A stretch of 64,000 bases of DNA from Nemania diffusa (Eukaryota > Ascomycota > Sordariomycetes > Xylariales > Xylariaceae). The notes under the pieces are model-generated. The model made no database searches. It was given only the letters and a program-made list of their open reading frames with translations, and was not told the origin of the DNA. Positions 50,181 through 61,163 of this stretch are shown here, in pieces; within the stretch, counting starts at the first letter, position 1; each line of letters opens with the position of its first letter. The position numbers and the translations under genes were made by a program. The stretch lies in contig JBBPUQ010000003.1 of assembly GCA_038501195.1 (NCBI GenBank), positions 1,070,501 to 1,134,500 of the forward strand. Reading direction: 5' to 3'.

Positions 50181-51562
50181 ATGGCCACACAAAAGAGCGC
50201 CGTTCGCGGCGCCCTCACAAGCACACAGCCGTCTCCCGCTCCAACCCCCCTAAAAGCAGAGGCGGAGGAAGCAGCGACGCCCTACTCGCAGGCCCTCTCT
50301 CGTCTCGAGCCGCTGCAGCCCGTCCTCGCGGGCCTGGCCCACCGCAACCACAACCAGCACCGCCGCGCCGCATGGTGGCGCAGCTTCGGCCTGCTACGCC
50401 GGAACTGCGCGCGGCTCGTGGAGCACTTGATCGCCGCCGTCGCCGCTGCGCGCAAGAATGCCGCGAGGGCTGCCAAGGCGGCCAAGGCGCAGAGCAAGAA
50501 ACGCAGGCGTGAGGAGCTGGTTTCGGGGAGTCTGGGGACCGGTGGTTTGAGCGCTGTGGGAACTGGGGTGGACGTGGCTGCGGATGTGAACGTTACTAGA
50601 CACGCCAACTGGCTGCGTGATGTCTTGATTCCGAAATGTTATTTGTGAGTTGGCCTCGCCCCTATTTCTTAGATGTTGATCGTGGCCCTATGACTACAAG
50701 ATTCTTCTATTTCTGCTGTCTCAAGACCGCGGGTTCTACCTAGCATTTACATACACTCCCTTCTAATTTTCACACCTGGTCTCACTTGCCGTGACCGGTC
50801 ACTACATGCATATATCAAGATGGCCGTATCGCTAACCTCGGTCTTCGCCGGTATAGAGCCTTTTCCCAGCTCACAGCAGACAGCCAGTTCGCGCCGATCG
50901 GGGTCGTGCTCCTAGGCATTCTAGCCCAGGTCCAAGCAGCGTGCGACTGCGCAACACCCAGATCCGCCGCCGCCACGCTTGAACCGTCGCTGTCTGCACG
51001 GGAGATCGCAGCAGTATCAGCTGGGCCCAAGTCAAATGTCGAAAACACCACGTCACTTCCCATAGCCGAAAACGCTATGGCTCTACCGGCCTCAGCGTCT
51101 AAATCGCAGACTAATGATACAAAAAAAGTGCCCCGTGGGGAGAGAGATGCTAGCGCCGCCGGTGGAGGCAAGGCCATCTCGCGCGAGGACGTGGAGCGCG
51201 CAGCCGAGCTCCGGGAGAAGGGGAAGGGGGTCGAAAGGGCCCAGCAGAGAGGAAAACCTGAGAGAGAGATCAAACCCACCACCATCACCACCGTCACCAG
51301 CCCCGAGAAGTCTATTACGCTCTCACGGGCGACCAAAGCGACAAGCCCCGCATCCTCTAGCAAAAGACAGGTAGTCTCCGCCCAGGACGGCGGAGAGCCC
51401 GAAGTCGCCAGGCCGGTCAAGAAGACGAAGACTGCCCAGGTACCAAGGGAACGAGAGGACGGCAAGCGGAACGACAAGGATAGCAAAGATAAGGAAAAGA
51501 AGAAAAAGAAGAAAGCTAAGAAGGGTGATGAGTTCGACGATTTGTTCAAGGGTCTCTTTTAA
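50181..51562 (+). CDS. rmp1: RNase MRP protein 1 homologue (Rmp1), two exons
   Basis: Exons 50181-50644 and 50857-51562 join in phase to 389 residues. The intron is 212 nt (gtgagt..gtatag, GCTAACC branch), long for this window. The RMP1 RNA-binding domain spans about residues 39-180: LEPLQPVLAGLAHRNHNQHR, RAAWWRSFGLLRRNCARLVE, ANWLRDVLIPKCYLAFSQLT and FAPIGVVLLGILAQVQ. The junction falls inside CYL|AFSQL, a conserved phrase, which confirms the splice. The domain belongs to the MRP-specific subunit of the nucleolar ribonuclease that cleaves pre-rRNA (family knowledge). The C-terminal half is low complexity, rich in Lys/Glu/Ala/Ser with a KKKKKKAKKGDEFDDLFKGL end, consistent with nuclear or nucleolar localisation. 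It is larger than the yeast protein because of this tail. It converges with tup1. Confidence 0.88.
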
Positions 51563-52059
51563 AGGATTAGAAGACATTAGACTAGATAGTCATGACTCTT
51601 AGAGCGGTATCGGATAATCCGTATCCCACGCGCTTTTGTCTACCCCGAGCCTGGCGTCTACGGCGCTACTGCTTGCTACAATATCGCATTCGTTTACTCA
51701 TACCCTAGACATCGCGAGACACTATGCATATTCATTTTTGGCTGCTTGATCACAAATTAGAAGATAGGCAACAATAATAAACACACTAATAATATTGGCG
51801 TCTAATCCCACAGTTTGCGCAAAAAATATGCCATTAACAACCCCAGCTGTTACATCATTTTACGCATCCCTCCCGTCCAGTATTCTCCTCACACCCACGT
51901 ATCATGATGCCCAACTTTTCCAATACCACCCCGAGAGTTGTAACCGGCGTGTGTAAAGCATATGAACAGCAGCAGAAACAATGCTGTCGTGGCATACTTG
52001 ACCAACAGTCGATAGACGGCGTCTTTGATATTTGCGCAAGTTCCTTTTCAAGGCTAATT
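51563..52059. other. Convergent 3' intergenic region between rmp1 and tup1
   Basis: Holds the 3' ends of both transcripts; no gene is supported. AT-rich stretches near 51740-51800 could serve 3'-end formation of either transcript. Confidence 0.4.
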
Positions 52060-54104
52060 CTACTGTTGTGCAAGAGTGCGGTACGACCAAATACGAGCTC
52101 TCATATCACCTGAGCCTGTGGCAAAGAAGCCACCAGTCGGGCTAGGCGCAACAGAGATAACGCTATTCTTGTGTCCTTGGAGCATCAATTGAGTGTAGCC
52201 GTTACGTGGATCCCAGAACTGCACTCCCCGATCCTTGGATCCCGACATTACCCAGTTGGCATCAGGAGTTAGCGCAACACTCAGAACGAAGTCCTGTCCC
52301 TGGTTAGTACAAAATATTGAAGACGGCCGAGAAAACTTACCCTGTGCCCTTCAAACGTCTTAATACACCGGCCTCCCTTAGGGCCCGCGCTACCAGGAAT
52401 CCGACCAGGCGATAGTTCCCACATCTTGATCGTCTTATCTAAACTGCCACTCACAAGCTCCTTACCACTGGGGGAAAAGGCCACGGAATACACGCTATCC
52501 TTGTGGCCATCGGGACCTTCTAGGCGCTCCAATAGATATCCTTGGTGGATATCCCAAACGCGTACACTCTTGTCAAGAGAGCCAGCTGCCACGTATTTCG
52601 TATCGGGCGAAATAGCAACAGTAGTAACGCCATCTTCTATGGTGAGCGTTAATATGTTAGAGCTACTCTCGATATCCCATAGCCGCACAGTCCTATCTCC
52701 ACTACCAGATGCGATGGTGCGGCCATCACGGGCAAAGTCTAGTGAATAGATGTCTTGTTCGTGACCTGCAAAAGTATTACGAATGGTGCGGTTGGCGATA
52801 TCCCAGACCTAAATGTGTCAATATGTATGGCAAAAGCAAGTAGTAGCAAAGGGAAAACTGACACGAATAAGTTTGTCTTCGGCTCCGGTCGCTAGATATT
52901 TCCCATCAGGGCTAAAGCAAACGCTTCTGATGTACAAGTCGCCAGTAACATCTGCACTTTCATCCTGTAAAACGCAAACTTTATCGCCAGAAGTAACATC
53001 GTAGATTTGGGCCGAGCGATTGCAACCAGTAGCCACATATTTACCATCATGACTAAAGCGGACGCAGCATACCACACTCTCGTGAGATAGCGTATGAACC
53101 AGATCGACATCTAGCACACGAGGAACATGTTGGTTGAAGATAACGAACCAATCATCACGAGTTTTCTTCACGTGCGCAGGTACGCGATCAGGATCTAACT
53201 CTCCAAGTGCATTGTTGACCATAGCGCTAGGAGGTGGGTGGACAACTCTGTGGTCAGGTGTAGGGTGGTTTGGGACCTGAGGCGATGCACCGGGGCCAGC
53301 ATATGGAAGAGGCGTGTTGATCTGAGGAGTAGCCGGACCGCCAGCAGGGGGGCGTCCAATGCCGCGCTTACCAGGTCCGGGAGAGGCTGTAGTCTGGGGA
53401 GCTTGGCCAGGGAAGCCATTCGGACCTGGGCCTTGTGCGTACGCCTGCTGGAAAGGAGGGCCCTGCGAGGGCGGTGGAGGGGGAGGAGGAGGACCTTGGA
53501 GACCGGGAGGCGGCTGGGCCATCTGATGCTGGGCTCCCGGCTGCTGGTGCTCTGGCGGGGGCGGCTGAGGAGGCAACCCAGCGCCTTGACCTCCCTGGCC
53601 AGTCATTATGCCGCCGAAGAGGTTATTCCCGACGCCAATCGAAGGTGGCGGGGCGGAGGGACCACCGTGTTGCGGTCCGGGCATGCCAGGCTGCGGAGGC
53701 GCGCCTCCTCGAGCGGCCTCGAGTTGACGGCGAAGTAGAACGATTTCTTCGTCATATCTATATCCAGTTAGAGTGGGTCCGTGATATACAGCGAAAGTAA
53801 GAAATATGCTACGTACTTCTGCTTGATATTCATGTGCGCCTGTTCTAATTGGTAGACTTTATCCCGGATAAGTGAGGCTTCCTGCACTTGCTGTTGGACT
53901 ATAGAAAATTTAGCGCAGTGCTTCGACAGATTCCGCAGCGGAACAGTATGTGAAGTGACGGTCTAATCACCTGTAAGACTTACTTTGCTGTTCGTAGCCT
54001 TCATTGATCCTAACCTGGGCATCGAACTCGCTACGAACCTGGTCCAGCAATTCGTTGAGGCGAGCAGCGCTTTGCGGCATGCCGCGGTGGGTATAAATAG
54101 ACAT
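52060..54104 (-). CDS. tup1: Tup1/RcoA-type transcriptional corepressor (WD40)
   Basis: Five exons (54104-53984, 53898-53817, 53757-52863, 52808-52341, 52293-52060) give 599 residues, typical for the family. Introns are 85, 59, 54 and 47 nt; the third has an unusual GTCAGT donor. The N-terminus ([18 protein letters not shown] through [20 protein letters not shown]) is the helical Tup_N tetramerisation and Ssn6-binding region. A Pro/Gly/Gln-rich linker follows. WD40 repeats then run to the end: [20 protein letters not shown] leads in, then [55 protein letters not shown] and MRARIWSY. The protein represses many gene sets with Ssn6/Cyc8 in the nucleus (family knowledge). The last junction offers two in-frame acceptors six bases apart (ends at 52300 and 52294). 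Confidence 0.92.
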
Positions 54105-55120
54105 GGTGGGCGAGGCGTTGCGTATGGTAGCTTGAGGCGCACTAGTTGACCGTCTGTAACTACGCTATATTTGGACCAAGGTTGAATATGGGATGCTGGC
54201 GTCTAATTATTTTCTCGTCTGCTTTCACAGATTCGCGCGTTGCTTTATATCGAAAGACGTGTCGCGTAGGAATCGGGGTGAATTGTTTCGTTGCAATTCC
54301 AAAAGCTCTGCCGATGATGCGATGATGCTAGCTTATTGCCGGGAGAAGAGCTAGCCCTAATCAACTAAGGCGTGGTGAGCAACGGAAGGAGACTTCGAGA
54401 TGGGTAGCGTCGAGCCTCGTCAGGCGACGATACACATAGTCGTCGGCGCCTCGGTGGATCGAAACTGACTACGGCTTGGCGCTCGGCTCGGTGTAATATA
54501 GTAGTCGCGATGATGATTCTACCGTGTTAGACGTGATGATATGACTGATGCTGGATGAGCGGATGGGGGGTTCAATGGGATGGGAAAGAGGAAAGTGGTT
54601 TGCTACTGGCAATGAAGGAAGAAACAGCGGCAGGGTGGATGGAAGAGAAGAGGAGCCAGAGTAGGTACAGAGTAGTAGGATCCAGAACTCAGCGCGGCTT
54701 GTGTGAGTGTCCCGTTCGGTATTATGTACCCAGATTAGATTTTGTTGGACTACTGCAGCTGCCCATGCCGTGCCAGGCAGTACATCTGTACACTACTACA
54801 GTACGTCCGATATGTGGACATGGAGGTAGGTAGGCATGTACTGCGTACACCTGGTACTGTATGGGATGAGTGGATAAGTGGATTGTACTTTGTATACCTA
54901 TCACATGGCGTCCCCTGCACTACTCAGGCTGTACCTACCTACCTACAACATATGCGACTATGTACTACTGTAGGTAGGTCGGTAGTACGATACTACCTAC
55001 CATACACTGCCACTTATTTAGTGAGGTAGGTACCACTATATACTGCTACTGCAGGCTGCTACTAGGCTTTTCTACGCATACCTCTCCACTATAATACTAG
55101 ACAGCTCCTAGGCTAGCGTA
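54105..55120. other. Upstream region of tup1 with CCTA/TAGG-rich tracts
   Basis: Presumed tup1 promoter, reading leftwards. From about 54820 to 55040 the DNA is dense in GTAGGTAG and CTACCTAC units in both orientations. The open plus-strand stretch 54555-54833 has no domain support. Confidence 0.4.
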
Positions 55121-55304
55121 CCGCCAAAGCTCGACCAACTGGGTTCGGCCCTAAGATGCTTCTGTACTTAGCGCCCAAAAAAACACAGCAAAATTGAAAA
55201 ATGATCGCCAATGATCGACTCTCCGCGTTGAATTTACCAATCATAACGTCCAAAGAATCTGGGGAAATATTTAGGGCCGAACTCAGTTGATCGAGCTTTG
55301 GCGG
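55121..55304. mobile_element. TA-flanked MITE (Tc1/mariner-pogo type termini)
   Basis: Left end CCGCCAAAGCTCGACCAACT and continuation to 55152; right end, read in reverse, CCGCCAAAGCTCGATCAACT and continuation from 55304 down to 55273. The 32-base arms differ at two positions and both differences are transitions. TA stands directly outside each end (55119-55120 and 55305-55306), as expected for Tc1/mariner insertion. The 184-bp element has no coding capacity. Confidence 0.8.
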
Positions 55305-55306
55305 TA

Positions 55307-58300
55307 TTCTGCTAGTAGACAGGGCTCAAGGGAACTAGGGGACCCACTTCAAGCTCCTGCAGGTTGTAAGAAAAAGCCTGTGCTGCATGATGGCTGGTTC
55401 GGGCGAGTGCTGCTGCATGGGCGGGTTGCAAGGGAGGGGGCCTGCAGTACAGAACAAAACACTTGGGGGGTTCGTTTGCTGCCTAGGGTGTATGTAATGT
55501 ACCTAATGTAGGTATGTACTTAACCTGCACTGTACGACATAGTTGGTACGTACCTATATACATACCCCATTATGCTCTTTGTGCTACCTACAACATGTAA
55601 ACAATGTGCTACTCAATTAGGTACTTCCAAGCATGTAATTAGATGTTGTGCAAAAGATTTGTACTCTTTAGGCAACACGTTAAGTTACAGAAATGTTAAT
55701 ACCTCCCTTCATCCTTGTTTCCTTTTTCCTTCCTTTTTCTTAAGTTGCTCTTAGCTCAATAGAGGCGTGAACTTGCGCCGAACTTGTTGCATAATACCTT
55801 TCTTTTTGTTGTTAAGCAGACCCACTTCACCCGTTCTAGGAGATATACTAAAATCAACGTAGAGAAACCCACACTTCCCCAGATACGCCCGGTTTCTACA
55901 GAGTAGGTACCTAGGTAGCTATGTATATATCGCCTAGGGGCCTTTGAGGGGATAGCAGCTAGCTGTCCGTCACATAGTCAAAATAGTACTGGTGCTGCCA
56001 ACATCATGAATGACATCCTGTAGAGCTTATGAACAAAATCGTATACATAACTATATTAAATACCTAAATATATGATTAATGAAATCGTTTTGTTAAAGTG
56101 GGGGTTGATAATCTAGCCCACCACAGTTAAGTTGTATACTATTATGTATCAGTATACCTACCTACTGTACCACGATGAGGGGTGCTTATGCAGCCTGCTA
56201 CCTAATGTGGCAAGTACTACTCGCCAAGTATTGCCTACTGTACAAGGTATTACTCGTTCAGCCGCTGTGCCGACACCAACAGTAGAAAATAATGATTAAT
56301 GAGTGTCAACACAACCTTCATAGCAGGGGCGACTAGTTGCGCCACATACTGTACAGCGCTACCTAGGTACCTACGCATACAGAATACTTACACTGAGTAT
56401 GTTGAGGGACCCATTTGTGACTCCACTAATAAAGCCCGGCACGCAGTGGGTTAGGTAGGGTAGGGTAGTAGAACGCCCCAGGCGGATACCTGCTCGCGTG
56501 TACCTCTATCTGTGTGTACCTCAGATACACCTCCGGGAGCCCCCCGGCACGCTCAACTGGCCCATTCCCCATTCCCCATCCCCCCGTTCGGGATTACTTA
56601 GTTGTTTGATACGTAGTCCTAAGGCCCTCCTCACTACAACACTTGCGATAGTACCTACATGAAGAGGATTGGATTCCGAACCCCGGTCATGGCCCTCACC
56701 GGTATGCTGTCAGCAAGCCCTGCCCTGCTTCCATCCCCTGCTGCCTGTAGGTATTCCATGACGTGGGCATCATGTAGGTATATTTCTGTACAGTACTGTA
56801 GATATCGAAAAGTGTCATGTACGCCAAGGCATTCAGTGAAACCCGCTATGCTTGTCGAACGAGAAGCCGTTTCCAGCATCTTTGCCCACATCTCCAACTC
56901 GAGTACGTCAGCTGCTGCACTTCGTGTTGTGACATCCGGGTCTCCTAATGTAATCGCCTTCATCGTCGTCGTCGTCGTCGCCAAAGATGCGATCAGCGGT
57001 GTAATTGACGCCAGCCTCGTTCGTTTGCGAAAAGCCTTGCTCAATACAGTATATAATGTACATTGTTTGTTAGCTAGCAGATCCCGAATTCACATATTGT
57101 GGGATTATCTCCGCGTAGGATGCCGCCCGGCGATGCACAGGTAGAAACGCCGTCTACTAATGCACGTAGTTGCGGTAACTGTACTCTAGTACGCATACAC
57201 AAAAGTCGTCGGGATGCGTCGCGCCAGAGAGCAGCTGAATAACAAGATACCCTATGTTAGAAAACTTGGGGGCCAAAAAGGCATCACAGCCTATCGTAGT
57301 ACCTAAGGCTTAAAGCCAAGCGCAAGATACTGGTATCTTTTTTTTCCACACAAGTATCCATCCTATCCGAGCAGGGCGCGGTTATAGTAGCCGCCCGGCG
57401 CTAAGCTAAAGTCCTTCAAGACGCCCCCGCTGTAGATATAACGACTTACCAGTCCAACTTTTGATTCAAAAGTTCCGATACCTAAATAGGAATCGTCCCA
57501 GTCCGTAAAACGGAGATTAAGTCTTTCCCCTTCCGATCGGGCTGACTTGGCTTGACAATTTGTTTATTTCAATTTATTGTTGAAACAACCGACTATTCCT
57601 ATCTTGGGATGTTACCATCGGGTAGAATCCATCACACTCCCGCCCAATAGACTCCTCGCCATGAACTACATACCATTGCATCATGACAGTTTTCGCGCCT
57701 TGCTTACCTAGTTAGTCTTAGGCCTATCTATTACGTACACGGACCACATACATAACAATGGCTACGTAGGTATCTAGATACTTACGTAGGATCGATTCGA
57801 ATACCCGGCTACCGAGTCGAGCAATGACACCGATAGATCATTAACTATGCGGGTCTACGTAGTGACTTAGCTTGAGAACAAAGACTACATCTCGAGCAAC
57901 TTTATCCGTTGTAACATACGCTAGATAGAGTATGTATGTCTCAGGAACCCCTCACAGAAGGCGCGAAACCCCTTGCTCCGGGAAACCTGTGAAATCAACG
58001 TAGTTAGAATATAGACCTGACAAGGTTGAATCGTTATGATATGTTATACTTAGTACCTAGCGAGAGCTTTTCGGCTACCCAAATACCATCAGATGTCTTG
58101 ACAAATTCGATCTTCGAGCTGGACACGACTCTAAACTGTGTCCGGAGAGCGAATCCTACCATCTGATATAGGACCAGATCAGATACCTCCACTACCTCAC
58201 TCCAAAAGTGAGGCTTGAAGTACAAACAGTACAATAATAAAACTCAGATTGTCAAACTGCAAAAATCAAACTAAATGTATATTTATTTATTTTAAAGCCA

Positions 58301-58560
58301 AAATATCAAAACTTAGCCTTAAAGGGAAAAATAAACTACCTAATTTAGTTCACGCCGACGTGTACATACATAGTATGTATTAAGATGCCAACCGCCTGCT
58401 GCGAACCATCAACCCCGCCCAAGACCGAAACATTACTAGAACTATGTACAAATAGGTGAATGGCTAGCAATTGGTTGTGATAATATGTGTCGCAGATATG
58501 CACTATGCCCATGGGTGAGAGAACTCAGTTAAAAATAAAATAACATTTCTATAGTTCAAG
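55307..58560. other. Gene-poor stretch leading into AT block 3
   Basis: Repeated CTACCTAGGTAC-type motifs occur at about 55906, 56361 and in several degenerate forms. Overlapping open stretches at 56655-57144 occur on both strands; the minus one (129 codons) is slightly more protein-like but unrecognised. The minus stretch 58034-58234 (LVLYQMVGFALRTQFRVVSS) may be a relic exon beside the AT border. None is strong enough to call a gene. Composition falls gradually from about 58240. Confidence 0.35.
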
Positions 58561-59262
58561 TATTAGAAAAGTCTTAAAAGCAGAACTCGTATTAAGAAAT
58601 AATATAATATTATAAATTATTAAAAAAAGTTTTAGCAAATTAGCTAAATTTAAACTATTTTATATTTTTATATATTATATGTTTTTATTTTATTTATTTA
58701 CTTAAAAGCAAAAAAAAGCAACTTTATTAATCAATTATATAAAGCATTTATTTTTATATTTTTTATATTTTTAAATAATAACAATTTTTCAAAATATTTT
58801 TTTATATATAGTATATTTTTCTAATTGTAATTTTTTTATTTTATTTTTTTTAAAATTTTTTATATAAAATAAACTTTGTAGTTTTATACTAAAGTTTTAT
58901 TATAAATTTTATAGCTTTATATATAATAATTTTTTATTTATATTAAATAATTTAAAATAATTATTTGTTAAAAATATAAATTTATATATTAAAAAGTTTT
59001 ATAATCAATTATTTTAGTTTAAATTTTATTAATTTTATTTTTTAATATTTTAAGTTTTTATAAAAAGTTATAATATATTACTTTTAAATTTTTTTTTAAT
59101 AAATTAAAACTTTAGTTATTTAATTATATTTGTTATTTTTTAAAAATATATTAGTAAATTTTAAAAAGTTTAATAAATATATTTTAGTAAATTATTATAA
59201 TTAAATTTTTTAATATTTTTAAAATATAAAAAAAAAAGCTAAATATAAAATATAGCTTTTAT

Positions 59263-59448
59263 AAAATTTAATTATTTTTATAGTTTTTAAGTTAAAATAT
59301 TTAATTTTATATTTTTTTTAATAAATTATTTAATTTTATTAGTTAATTTAATTTTTTTAAAATTTAATTGTTTTTGTAGTTTTTAAATTAAAACGTTTAA
59401 TTTTATATTATTTTTAATAAATTGTTTAGTTTTATTAATTAATTTTTA
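59263..59448. repeat. Two-copy tandem repeat, 96-bp period, in AT block 3
   Basis: The unit starting AAAATTTAATTATTTTTATA at 59263 recurs at 59359 starting AAAATTTAATTGTTTTTGTA. The second copy keeps several G and one CG where the first has A or TA, so the copies have decayed unequally. Confidence 0.7.
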
Positions 59449-61138
59449 TATATTTGTTTAAATTTTTATTAACTTTTTTTATAAGTTAATTAATTTAAAT
59501 TAAATATTAGTTAATATATTAGTTATATTAAATTATTAAAGTTTATAATTAAATATACAATTTAAAAAAAGATTTAAAAATTAAAATATATATATATTTA
59601 GTAATAATTTAAAAAAATTAATTAATAATTTATTATTTTTTATATTTAAAGTTTTTAAACTAAAAAATAGCTTTAAATTAAAAAAATTTATTAATTGTTA
59701 TTTTAAAATTTAAATATTAAAAAAATTTATAAATAACTTATTAATAAAAATAAAAATATTTAAAAATTATAACTTTATAAACTATAAAATTATAAATTAT
59801 AAAGTTATAAATTAAACAGCTATAAAATTAAATTTTATAAATTTAAATTAAATAATTATAAATTAAATTTTTATAAATTTAAATAATTAAAAAGTTTTTA
59901 TTTAAAAAAATTTAATATTAAATATAATAAATAAATAAAACTAAATAGTTTTATTTTAAAAAGTTTTAATTTAAAGTTTTAAAGTTTTAAGTTTTAAAAA
60001 AAAAAATTTATTTAAAAATATAAAAGTTTTAAAATTTAAAAATAATATATTTAAAAGTTTAAAAGTTATAAATTTAAAAGTTTTAAAAATTTTAAAAATT
60101 TTAAATTTTAAAAAAATAAATTAATTTAAAAATATAAACTTAATATTAATAAGATTTTTATTTATATTAATATAATTTAACTTTAGTTTTTTAATTATTT
60201 ATTTAATTATTATAAAACTATTAAAAATTAATTAATAAATAAATCAAAAATTTAAATAATTTATAATAAAAACTAAGTTTTTTTTTTAAATTTATTTTTA
60301 TATTAATATATAAAAACATTTTTATTTTATATTTTAGTTAATAAAACTATTTATTAATATATTTTTAAAAAATATTTTATAATATATAAAAAAAAAAAGT
60401 TAATATTAATTTTGTTTTTTTTAATAATAGTTTAATAAGTTTTTAAACTAAAACTTTTATATTTAAAATAAATATAATATATAAAATTAAATATTTTAAC
60501 TATTGTTTTAATTTATTTATTATAAATTTTTTTTATAAAAATAAAAATATATATTTTGTTAATTTTATTATAATAAAATTTAAAATTAACAGTTTTAAAT
60601 AAGTTTTTAAATAATAAAATTATTTTATTATAATATTTAAATTTTTTTTATTTGTATAAAATTTTTTATTTTGTTATAAAAATAAAATTATTATATAATT
60701 TATATTTTTTTTTATATTTAAAAAATATTTTAAAAACTTTAACTAAATAAAAAAAAAATACAAATTTAATAATATTAGTTTGTTTAATAATAGCTATTTT
60801 TATTATTATAAAATTTTTTAAATAAACAATTTTTTTTATATTTTAATTATTAAATTTTAAATTGTTATATTTATAAAAATTTTATTATATATTATATTAT
60901 TATTATATAAATATTTAAAATTAATTAAAAGTAATAATGTTATATTTTATAAATTAATAAACTTTTTATAATAAAATAAAAAATATATTATTAATTTTAT
61001 ATTTTATTTTTAAAAAAATCGAAAATTTTAAATAAATAAAGTTTTTTTTTAAATTATATTATATATATATTGTTGTATAAAATTTACAAAAAAAACAGAG
61101 CTTTAAATAAATAAAGCTATATTGTATAAAAAATCTAC

Positions 61139-61163
61139 AAAAAAAAAAAAAAAAAAAAAAAAA
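61139..61163. repeat. Poly-A run (25 A)
   Basis: An uninterrupted run of 25 A following TCTAC. A shorter A-run follows a matching TTTAC phrase about 60 bases upstream, so the pair may mark a duplicated poly-A tail or a simple repeat. Confidence 0.8.

Noticed and set aside
50815..51549. Long minus-strand open frame antisense to rmp1 exon 2
   Set aside because: Overlaps the verified Rmp1 frame and reads as Ser/Leu/Phe-rich antisense of Lys/Glu-rich codons.
53238..53800. Long plus-strand open frames antisense to tup1
   Set aside because: They lie over the Pro/Gly/Gln-rich linker of tup1 and are a by-product of its GC-rich codons.
52060..54104. WD40 gene as an NLR-type sensor partner of the amyloid effector
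   Set aside because: The N-terminal Tup_N coiled region and linker identify Tup1; there is no NACHT or NB-ARC domain.
56655..57044. 129-codon minus-strand frame
   Set aside because: No family resemblance, and the opposite strand is open over the same bases; insufficient to call a gene.
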